Shown piece by piece: positions 56,231 to 64,000 of a DNA stretch of 64,000 bases. Numbering within the stretch: the first letter of the stretch is position 1; the number at the start of each line of letters is the position of its first letter. The notes under the pieces are model-generated. The model was not told the DNA's origin. It did not search any database and worked only from the letters and a program-made list of their open reading frames with translations. Source of the DNA: Rhynchopus euleeides. Taxonomy: Eukaryota; Euglenozoa; Diplonemea; Diplonemida; Diplonemidae. The stretch is taken from NCBI GenBank assembly GCA_963210315.1, contig OY723313.1, positions 434,001 to 498,000 of the forward strand, in the 5' to 3' direction. A program made the position numbers and the translations under genes.

Positions 56231-59200
56231 CTACGTCACAGCGGAGGCCCCACTCGGGTTAGAGTGTGGGGCCAACTCAGTGCCACTCCGGGGAGGAGGG
56301 CGTGCAGCATAGCCAGCGTGGTGTGTGTGGCAGCAATGTGTTAGTGATTTGCCATCGCTGTAGCAGTCACCGCATCGGTCCATGCTGTGGCGTTTGCAGA
56401 AGCCCATAGTGACCGGGAGCCCGTCCCCCTCTTTGTGGTGGTTGCGGCAGCACACCTCCTCTGGGAGGCGTCGCTTTTGGCATGCCGAGCAACGGGGCTT
56501 CCAATGCAACTTGCAGGCAAGCACCTTTGCGTTCCTCCTGGCACCAGGGGGGGCAGTACGGGGGGCAGCGCCCCTCCGCTCCCATGGGCGTCCCACCCGG
56601 CTGTTGGCCTGCCGACCGCGCGCCGCCCACTGCTGGGCCGGCTGCTGCCAGCCCTCTGGGTAGTGCGGCTGTGGGGCGAAGGTGGCGGCCCACGCCATTC
56701 CGCGGTCATGGAATACCGTATCTTGCCGGCTGTGGACTGGCTCAGCCAGGTGTGCTTGGAGGCTGCGCATCACCGATTCAGTGGCAGGGTTCAGTTGGGC
56801 CCTCCTCGACAGGCCCGCCGCCACAGTTCCGCCGAGAGCCGTGAGGACCGTTGAGTTGGCAGCATGACCGCAATGCCAGGGCCCTTTGCCCACTTTCGTC
56901 ACCATACTGCAGAGTCCTTTCAGCGAGGCGGCTTTCCCTAGGATACTGCTCTGGAACACCGTGAGGTCCTGCTGGAGCTTCTGCCGCGAGGCCCCCAGCC
57001 TTTCAGCCTCATCCATCGCGGCGTTGCTGAGGGCGTCAGCATCGGTGTTGGATTCCCTCTTCACATGCTCATACGTGAGAGTGAACCTCGGTTGGAGGTC
57101 CGCAGCCAGCGCGGACGTGCTGAGGAAAAGAGGACGGAGGGCGGCATCCCGGCACAGGGATTCCCCTCGGAGCTGCCGCAGCACCACCTGGGAGTCGCCT
57201 CGCACTGTGACTGGGCCCTCAGGGGCATCGCCCCTCTCGAGGAGGCGCAGGCCTGCTCGTAGCGCCTCGTACTCAGCAATGTTGTTGCTACGCACGTTCA
57301 GCAGCGGGAGCACTTTCTCTGAGACCTTGCAGCCGTCTTGGTACAGCACCGCCCCTGCCCCCGCCACAGCGAAGGGGGTGCCGTTGTCGCGCGCGCCACC
57401 GTCAAAGTACAGGGTGAGCCCCGGGGCCGTGTCTGCAGGAATGCGCGGGCGGGCCTCCCTCGCACCCTTCTTATTCGGGTCCACGTGAGTAGGGGGGCGG
57501 ATGCGGCGTGTCACGGTGTCTGGGAGGGTGAGGCCCGTCGACAGCTCGAAGTCCACGGCTAGCTCCATCAGGGTCACAGTATGCTCACCCCCCTGCGGTC
57601 CCCACTTCAGGCCCCTTAGCCAGTCGCAGAGAGCCACCCACATGCCTGGGGGCCGCTTGCCCCACGTCTGCTTGACTTCGGATGGCGCCAGTGCAGGGAT
57701 GCAGGCACTCTCGGGGGTGGGGGTGCTCCACTCCCAGGGGTAGACTGTAGTGCGGTGGTGGCGTACAGAGCGGTCGAGCAGCCCGTCCTTCTCCTGTCGC
57801 GCCGCCAAGACTGCGATGAAGTAGCGGTGCAGCTGCGCCACGGTGGTGATTCTGTCAGCAAAAGACATGGGCAGCGGCTGCTCGTTCTCCGGAACGCCGT
57901 ATCTGTACACGGGCGCTACCCCACACTGCGCCAGGCATGCCGGCCAGGCAGTTCGGTCCCTCGCTGCTACGGGGTGTTTCTGGCGGACCGGCTCCCATGC
58001 CGCGCAGTCCCACCATAGGTGCGACACCGTCTCCGGGGCCCCAGCTGCGCAGTACCGGCACACCTCCCCCAGGCCCGTGCGCCCTCGGGCAGGCACCGCC
58101 CCTGCAATGACAGAGCGGAGGAGGCCTCGCTGGTATCCCGTAATTGCGGCGCCCTCCCCCTCCAGGACGCAACGTGTCACCCTTCCGTCAATGCCGTGCT
58201 CTGCTCCTTGGAAGTCCTCTCTGCGTTCAGCCAGCTTCCCCGCCGTGGCGTTTCGCAGGGTTTGGCGGAGGTCGTGCGCGAAGATCGCCCAGGCGCTCGG
58301 CGTTGCTGCAACAGGGTCGAAGGTGACAGCGCGACCAGCCTCGTCCGTGTAGGCCAGGGTGGTCGCCGTACTCCAGCGCCATCCTATCCCTTGCAGGGCA
58401 GCCCAGAAGAGCGCAAGGGGGCCTGTCCCCTCAAGCCTCTCTTTGCTCCCCCATGCTTCCTCGGACAGCACCCTGCTGTGGCCCCACTTTTTGATCTGCT
58501 TGGCCCACGTGGTGATCTGCCGGTAGGGAGGAGCGATAGCGGGGTCCACCCGGTGCGCCTGATGGAGGACACACAGCACGATCTCTTGCGCTCTGCGTGG
58601 TGGGCCAGACCAGAGCGCGGCGACGAAGAGGCCCCTCCATCGCCTGATGGCCTTGCTGTCCCAACGAGTTACGAGGGCATCGTAATACAGCCGTGCCCCC
58701 GCCGTCATCGCAGCCGCCTGCCCTTTCCATTGCACCGGCAGGGGCAGCGCTGAGGTTCTGCGGAGGTTCTGCTGCGCCCCCTCTTTCCGACGGGCGATGC
58801 GCTCGGACTGGGGCGCTGTGCGCCCTTCCCTGATCAGGCGCGCGTGCAGCATGGCCCCGAGACAGTCAAAGCTGTTGCGTTGCCGGAGGGGAGTGGCCTC
58901 GCCGTCCCTCGCCCGGTACATGATCCGGAGCGGCCCGGGGGATGTTGAGAACACGTGGGACTTAATTTCTGCGCAAATAGCCATCCCGGTGTCGTGAGAG
59001 AAATCCGCAGAGTCGTTCACCACCTCTTGTAGGACCTCCGGACTGGAGGCTGTGGCGTACACATCGTCGACGAAGGATAGCGCCCTCGTGTCCTGCCGGT
59101 GTTCGACCATCCGCATCCACACACCCACCAGCACGTTAATCAGCACGACACTGATGGGGCAGCCCTGCATGATGCCGTTGGTAGGCAGGAAGCCTTCTCC

Positions 59201-60245
59201 GATGGTGCCACTCGCCCGGAAGTGCCGCTGCATCGTCCTGTACGCTGCTCGCAGGGTGCGCAGGACACGGGTGTCGAATCCGAGCTCCGCAGCCAGGCGG
59301 AAGGTGAGGTCGATAGGCACCGTGCCGAAGCACTTCTTGAAGTCAAGGGCGACTCCGTGCAGCGGTCGCCCCGTGAGGTGGGCCTCTTCGATGCGTGGCG
59401 CCAGGTGCCAGATGAGGTCCTCTGCACCGTGGCCAGGCCGGCAGCCGTGCAGGTCCTCCGGTGCGATGGTCTCCAACCACTTCAGTGCCGGTTTCACCCG
59501 GACCGCTGCCCACACTCTATACAGCACAGGGGTGATACTGATGGGGCGCTGCGATAGAGGCTCGCCTGAGCTGCCAGGCTTGGGGATGAGGCAGATCATG
59601 GCATGCATTAACTGTTCCGGCCACTCGCCCGATCGTTCGACCTCGTTGAACACCTCCGCAAAGAGCTTGAGGAGTTCGTGTGGGAGTTGTCTCAGTTCGT
59701 GGACCCTCCAGCCGTGCAGGCCCGGTGAGGTGGACGTGGACATCTTGGCCAGGGCCTTCCCGACGTCTTCTGCTGTGATGGTCTTGCACTCCATGTCAGC
59801 CGTCTCGGGGAGAAAGCGGAGGTATCTCTGGCGGAAGGTGTCCCACCGGGGCTCGGGCGTTGTCGCGTACTTGCGGAAATATCCCCCCCACGCCGTGTCG
59901 CTTCTCAGCAGCTCGTCCGCCTCCTTGGGGCAGGCCGTGAAGGACCCATCTTCGCGCCGCATGAAGGTGGCTGGGGCGCAGAAACGATCTGCGAGGTACG
60001 CAAACACCTGCCCTGCCTCGTATGTCCAAGCCTTCTGCATCCTCGCCTTCCAGGTGCGGATTCTCGCTTCGCGGAGCCTGTCAAACATGCCCCTCTGCGA
60101 CCCCTCCAAGACGATGAGGGCCTGCTCCAGAATCTCCAGGTCTGGCAGCTGCGAGGTTGTGTTCGCCAGCGCCGCTTGCAGCCCCTGGGGGAGGCCGCCC
60201 TCCCTTAGGCGCTTCTTCGCGGCGTTCCAGGCGTGCTCCTCCCCG
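56231..60245 (-). CDS. Element 2 ORF2 remnant: RT, RNase H, Cys/His end
   Basis: The frame is open for about 1,338 codons from the truncation to the stop. It lacks the OTU and endonuclease domains. The RT and RNase H motifs match element 1. In RT motif A the sequence is ALDFKKCFGTVP, so the conserved Asp after Phe is Gly (a T-to-C change near 59330 on the plus strand). The first, metal-binding Asp is kept. FVDD and the RNase H acidic residues are unchanged. Most differences from element 1 are synonymous or conservative, so the copy is young or conversion keeps it similar. Autonomous activity is excluded by truncation. Confidence 0.9.
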
Positions 60246-60271
60246 TGTGTGTGTGTGTGTGTGTGTGTGTT
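60245..60271. repeat. (GT)n junction between elements 2 and 3
   Basis: A pure GT run of about 27 bp that is at once the 3' tail of element 3 and the 5' border of truncated element 2. Confidence 0.9.
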
Positions 60272-63200
60272 TTGAAACCAGAGTTTGCGTAGCGTACTCT
60301 TGATAGGGTACTGGCCACGCCGGTGCCATGACTAGGTCACAGCACCGCCACCCGACCGAGTCGGGTGGTGTTTGCGACAGCAGGCCAGTACCGTCTCATG
60401 GGAGGCTACACAGTTACCACAACGTGTGAGATTGTGAAGAGTACAGAATTGAGCCTCTGGAGAGAGACCGTCCCCGGGCCTATGGTGGCGCTCACAGCAG
60501 ACAGATGGTCGGGTCCGGGCCTTTTTACAAGGCACACACCGCGGTTTGTTGTGTACAGGGCACACTAGCCTTTTGCCATTTGTTGCACGAGCGACACCAG
60601 CAGGCACAGGGATCAGGGGTTCTCCAGGCGCCGGTGAGTATAGCGAGCCAACTGTGGGAGCTGCGGGAGCAGACCCCCAGCAGGCCGCTGACTGCCAGTC
60701 CGCAGGGTAGAAGCGCTGCGGCAAGAAGCCTGCAATCCAGGAGGCATCTTGGGGAAAGTACAGAGAAATTACATTGTCATTGGAAGCCGGAGTACGGAAA
60801 TACCCTTCCAATTCACGTACGACATTAAGAGTTAACGGGGAGAGCTTTGGTCTACACACGAGACCAGGGAGGACACCACCCCCCAGAGCTGTGAGGGGAG
60901 TTACCTTCGCACAGTGACACGGCCATACAGGATGGCCGAGGGCCTTCGTGAGGGCGGTTCCAAGCCGTCTGAGGGATACCGCCTTCCCCAGCAGGCTTGC
61001 GTTGTAAGCCGCGTGCTCATCGCGTGGGCAGCGGCTGCCGGATTCCGCCTGCAGGATCAACGCCGCTTCATCCATTGCCTGGTTCGACAGGCCGTCCGCA
61101 TCGGTGTTATTCTCACGCCGGACATGCTCAAACTGTAAAGACAGGTTTGGCATTTCGGCGATGAGTCGTCTCACCCTGGAGTAATGCGGCTCCAGGTTCG
61201 CGCGCGGCCGCTTCACACCAGAGACGATGTCGATGACCGTCTTGCTGTCACCACAGACAAGGACATCGCCTTCGACGCGACAGGATTTCAGCAACTGCAG
61301 GCCTACGTAGAGCGCTGCAAACTCTGCAACGTTGTTGGCCCTGACGCGGGGAAGAGGTATCGCGCACTCCGCGAGCTTCTCACCCCCCTCGTACAGGACG
61401 GCTCCCGCCCCCGACACTGCATACGGCGTGCCGTTCATCCTCGCACCCCCATCGAAAAAGAGGGTGGCGTCTTCCTCATCGATGATATCAGCTGCGGGGG
61501 ACGATCCGGATGGTGTGAACGCTTGTCCAGGGGGGGGAATTGTTCCAGCAAGGGGCAGGGTCAGCCCGGCGAAGAGCTCGAAATCAATCGCAAGTTCCGC
61601 AAACGTGATGGGCTCGCGCTTTACACTCCAGGAGAGTTGAGACAGCCAGGCCGTGAACGCCTGCAGCATGGCGTGACCAAAGACCCATGCCGCTCCTACA
61701 TCGAGCGGTGAAGGTAAGCGGAGAATGTGGGGCTCCGTAACCGTTGGTGGTTCCCAAAGATACGTTCCCGAAGTAAACTTGGTGCCGGTGGTGAGCGCGA
61801 TGCCATCATGCACCTGCCTGCAGCGTAGTACCTCGAGGAAGTACAGGTGTAGGCGCCTTGTGATATCGCGGCGCTCCATCGGGCATGAGGGCACTTCGGA
61901 CCAGGTGGCCTCCTCCGGGCAGCGGGGTGGCAGGGGCATGATGCCGTTGATGCGCAGGCAGGGCGGCCACAAGGGAGATGCCGCAGTTATGGTATGCTGC
62001 CTCCGCACGTCATCCCATCTGCTGCATTCCCACCACATGTGCTCGACGGTTTCGGCCGTATCCGAGTCACAGTACGGGCACGACGTGCGCGCAATCCCAG
62101 ACCGGCCTGTTGTGGTCACTGCACCTGTAAGCACTGCACGCAGCAGACCCCGCTGGTACCCAGTGAGGTTAGCGGTATCGTCGAGGAGGAGAGATCTCGT
62201 GCTGAGCCCGTCAATCCCCTGAGCTACGCCCGCAAAGGCAGGTCGGCGCAACTGCAGTTTGTTGAGCTGCGCAAGGCGGAGGGAGAAGCGGAGGTCGTGG
62301 CGTAGTTTTTCCCACCGCGCCTTCTCGCCGAACACGCCTACTACCTCAACCTCGCAAGCAATTCCCTCCGAATCGGAGTACGACAGCGTTGTTGGGGCAG
62401 ACCAGGTCCATCCCGCCAGATTTAGGGCCTCGCAGAGCAGGGTGAAAGGGCCCATGGTGTCATCCCCGAGAGAGTCGCGGGCCTCCCATGCGGTCTCCGA
62501 CATTTCTCTCACGTGGGCCCACTTCGCGGCTTGTTGTATCCATGTGCAGATGCGGCGGTATGCTGGGGCGATCGCCGGGTCGATGAGATGTCCCCGAGAT
62601 AAGACATGAAACACCGCTTCCACCGCGCGGCGGGAAACTCCTGTCCACAGCGCCCCGGCGAGCGCAGAGGCAAGGTCACGGAGCAGTGCGGGGGACAGCG
62701 GAGTGATGGCACAGCCATAATATGCCTGAGCCACCGCCGTTGCTACGAGGAAGCGCTCTTTCGCAGTGAGAGGAATTGGAAGCTTCTTCAGGAGGCGTGC
62801 TACTTCTCGGGCTTTGCACATGCGCCCCCAGATGCGGCCCGACAAGCCAGATTTAACACGGGTCCGTCGTCGCCGAGGGGCCCGACCTACATGTACCATA
62901 GCTCCGAGGCAGTCGAAGGAGATGCATTTCTTCACACGCCTGCGTCCGTTCGTCGTGGGCAGCATGACTTGGACGCGCTGGGTGCCAGTTGCGAACGCAC
63001 GGCATTTACCGTGATTGGGGTGGATACCGGTGCACTCCGCGAATTCAGAGGTGACATCAGCGCAGCGCTGCAGCGTTTCGGTGTCTGACGCTAACACATA
63101 TGTGTCATCAACATACGAGCTGGCCGAGACGGAAGGACTGACATCGCTCACCGCCCGCATCCACACCGCTACAATGACGTTGAGGAGGACAACGCTGAGA

Positions 63201-64000
63201 GGGCAGCCTTGAAGGATTCCATTGGTCACTTCAAAGGGTTCCCCAACCCCACCACCCACGCGAAAACGGCGCTGCATGCCATCGTATGCCGCTCGCAGGG
63301 TAGCAGACACGCGGGTGTTGAAGCCCAGCCGGTCGAGCAGCGCAAATGCAATACCCTGTGGCACAGAGTCAAAGCACTTCTGCAGATCCAGGGAGATGCC
63401 ACATAGGGGTTCCTGCGTGATCTCAGCCAGCTCCAGGCGCGCCGCAAGTGTCCAGTACAGATCCTCCGCAGAATGACCAGGGCGTGCGCCGTGCAGGGAG
63501 TCCGGGACCCATGAGTCCATCCACCGCAGAGCGCTGCGTAAGCGGACCCCGGCCCAGACTCTGTACACTACCGAGGTGACGCTGATGGGCCTTTGGCGCA
63601 GTGGGTCCGCAGAGTCACCACCCTCCTTCGGAATGAGGGATACGAGAGTGTGGAGCAACTGCGGTGGCCAGGTGCCCGTTTCTTCAATCGCGTTGAGGAG
63701 GTCGGCGAGCGCTTTTGTTAGTGTCGGTGGTAGCTGTCTGAGTTCGTGCACTCTCCAGCCATCTAACCCAGGGGCACTCGAGGCGGACATGCGGCGGAGC
63801 ACCCGTTCTACATCCTCAGCAGTGATGGGGGAAGCTTCCATGGGGGTGCTGTCGGGGAAATACTCTTCAAAGCGCGCCTCGAAGGTCTCCCAAGACGGTT
63901 CAGGGTTTTCGGCAGAATACCGCGCAAACACCTCACCCCATGCCCCGCGGAGGAGCTCGTCCATCTCGGCCTGTGCAGCTGTCAGCTGTCCGTCACTGCG
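60272..64000 (-). mobile_element. Element 3: divergent relative, 3' part, continues past the right edge
   Basis: Same architecture as element 1 but clearly diverged in sequence. Its short 3' tail (about 60 nt after the stop) ends in AAAACACACAC, the (CA)n that borders element 2. The 5' part is outside the window. Confidence 0.9.
60332..64000 (-). CDS. Element 3 ORF2, partial: RT, RNase H, Cys/His end
   Basis: At least 1,222 codons, open to the window edge. RT motifs are RPISVTSVVYRVWAG, SLDLQKCFDSVP, NGILQGCPLSVVLLN and the catalytic YVDD (about 63096-63116). The RNase H has LFFDGGARMNGTP, NNVAEFAALYVGL, VCGDSKTVIDIV and HVRRENNTDADGLSN. The C terminus has CPVHNKPRCVPCKKA, CCERHH, CGNC and CCRKHH, and ends GGGAVT, as element 1 ends ASAVT. 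All catalytic residues are intact. Identity to element 1 is low to moderate by eye, so it is a separate family of the same lineage. The upstream OTU and endonuclease domains are expected but lie outside the window. Confidence 0.93.
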   Translation of the reverse strand, partial: RSDGQLTAAQAEMDELLRGAWGEVFARYSAENPEPSWETFEARFEEYFPDSTPMEASPITAEDVERVLRRMSASSAPGLDGWRVHELRQLPPTLTKALADLLNAIEETGTWPPQLLHTLVSLIPKEGGDSADPLRQRPISVTSVVYRVWAGVRLRSALRWMDSWVPDSLHGARPGHSAEDLYWTLAARLELAEITQEPLCGISLDLQKCFDSVPQGIAFALLDRLGFNTRVSATLRAAYDGMQRRFRVGGGVGEPFEVTNGILQGCPLSVVLLNVIVAVWMRAVSDVSPSVSASSYVDDTYVLASDTETLQRCADVTSEFAECTGIHPNHGKCRAFATGTQRVQVMLPTTNGRRRVKKCISFDCLGAMVHVGRAPRRRRTRVKSGLSGRIWGRMCKAREVARLLKKLPIPLTAKERFLVATAVAQAYYGCAITPLSPALLRDLASALAGALWTGVSRRAVEAVFHVLSRGHLIDPAIAPAYRRICTWIQQAAKWAHVREMSETAWEARDSLGDDTMGPFTLLCEALNLAGWTWSAPTTLSYSDSEGIACEVEVVGVFGEKARWEKLRHDLRFSLRLAQLNKLQLRRPAFAGVAQGIDGLSTRSLLLDDTANLTGYQRGLLRAVLTGAVTTTGRSGIARTSCPYCDSDTAETVEHMWWECSRWDDVRRQHTITAASPLWPPCLRINGIMPLPPRCPEEATWSEVPSCPMERRDITRRLHLYFLEVLRCRQVHDGIALTTGTKFTSGTYLWEPPTVTEPHILRLPSPLDVGAAWVFGHAMLQAFTAWLSQLSWSVKREPITFAELAIDFELFAGLTLPLAGTIPPPGQAFTPSGSSPAADIIDEEDATLFFDGGARMNGTPYAVSGAGAVLYEGGEKLAECAIPLPRVRANNVAEFAALYVGLQLLKSCRVEGDVLVCGDSKTVIDIVSGVKRPRANLEPHYSRVRRLIAEMPNLSLQFEHVRRENNTDADGLSNQAMDEAALILQAESGSRCPRDEHAAYNASLLGKAVSLRRLGTALTKALGHPVWPCHCAKVTPLTALGGGVLPGLVCRPKLSPLTLNVVRELEGYFRTPASNDNVISLYFPQDASWIAGFLPQRFYPADWQSAACWGSAPAAPTVGSLYSPAPGEPLIPVPAGVARATNGKRLVCPVHNKPRCVPCKKARTRPSVCCERHHRPGDGLSPEAQFCTLHNLTRCGNCVASHETVLACCRKHHPTRSGGGAVT

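Larger units (their letters stand above)
56151..60271 (-). mobile_element. Element 2: 5'-truncated copy of the element 1 family, between two (TG)n runs
   Basis: From about 60245 to 56173 it matches element 1 from within ORF2 (GEEHAWNAAKKRLREGG) to the end of the 3' tail with high identity. Its truncated 5' end directly touches (GT)n at 60245-60271 and its 3' end touches (TG)n at 56151-56172. The (GT)n at 60245-60271 is also the 3' tail of element 3. Confidence 0.9.

Overview
This is nuclear DNA from a eukaryote, most likely a free-living flagellated protist. The evidence is GT-AG spliceosomal introns, polyubiquitin genes, a TBC Rab-GAP, a GAF-type cyclic-nucleotide phosphodiesterase and a cilium-linked PACRGL protein. 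The DNA is GC-rich and full of poly-G/poly-C and (CA)n tracts. Nearly every supported gene is on the minus strand across all 64 kb. Together with the cilium gene and the sparse introns, this makes a euglenozoan (for example diplonemid-like) source plausible, but nothing in the window proves it.

Region by region. 0.7-2.4 kb: alanine aminotransferase. 3.56-4.64 kb: a tandem repeat of about 370 bp. 4.9-6.0 kb: PACRGL in two exons. 8.25-9.27 kb: a TBC Rab-GAP. 11.6-16.1 kb: a five-exon, N-terminally acylated phosphodiesterase with three GAF domains. 17.0-27.8 kb: three polyubiquitin genes of 4, 3 and 2 units. The last of these carries a nonsense codon. Between them lie a secreted Cys-rich protein, an unrecognised plus-strand gene whose intron holds foldback elements, a 5'-truncated retrotransposon and a cytochrome b561-like gene with a broken frame. 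28.2-30.0 kb: a low-complexity hypothetical protein. 32.5-33.4 kb: a 940-bp inverted-repeat element with a small spliced gene. 34.6-39.9 kb: a giant secreted protein of about 1,765 residues. 41.1-42.5 kb: a membrane-anchored astacin protease. 44.2-44.8 kb: a small Cys-rich gene. 45.8-47.2 kb: a hypothetical protein with a mitochondrial-like N terminus.

From 47.4 kb to the right edge the window is a head-to-tail stack of three non-LTR retrotransposons on the minus strand. Their main ORF has, in order, an OTU-type cysteine protease, an EEP/APE endonuclease, a reverse transcriptase, an archaeal-style RNase H and a Cys/His C terminus. Each element ends in a (CA)n tract, and each junction between elements is a (TG)n/(CA)n run. 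An 840-residue coiled-coil ORF directly precedes the complete 1,947-residue ORF and looks like its ORF1. A 61-bp 3' fragment of the same family, flanked by CACACA, sits in a phosphodiesterase intron. The simplest reading is a retrotransposon family that targets (TG)n microsatellites and so builds nested stacks by inserting into its own tails.

The host genes are housekeeping, signalling, ciliary and secretory and do not form an obvious pathway. The repeats, microsatellites and small elements fill most of the intergenic space.
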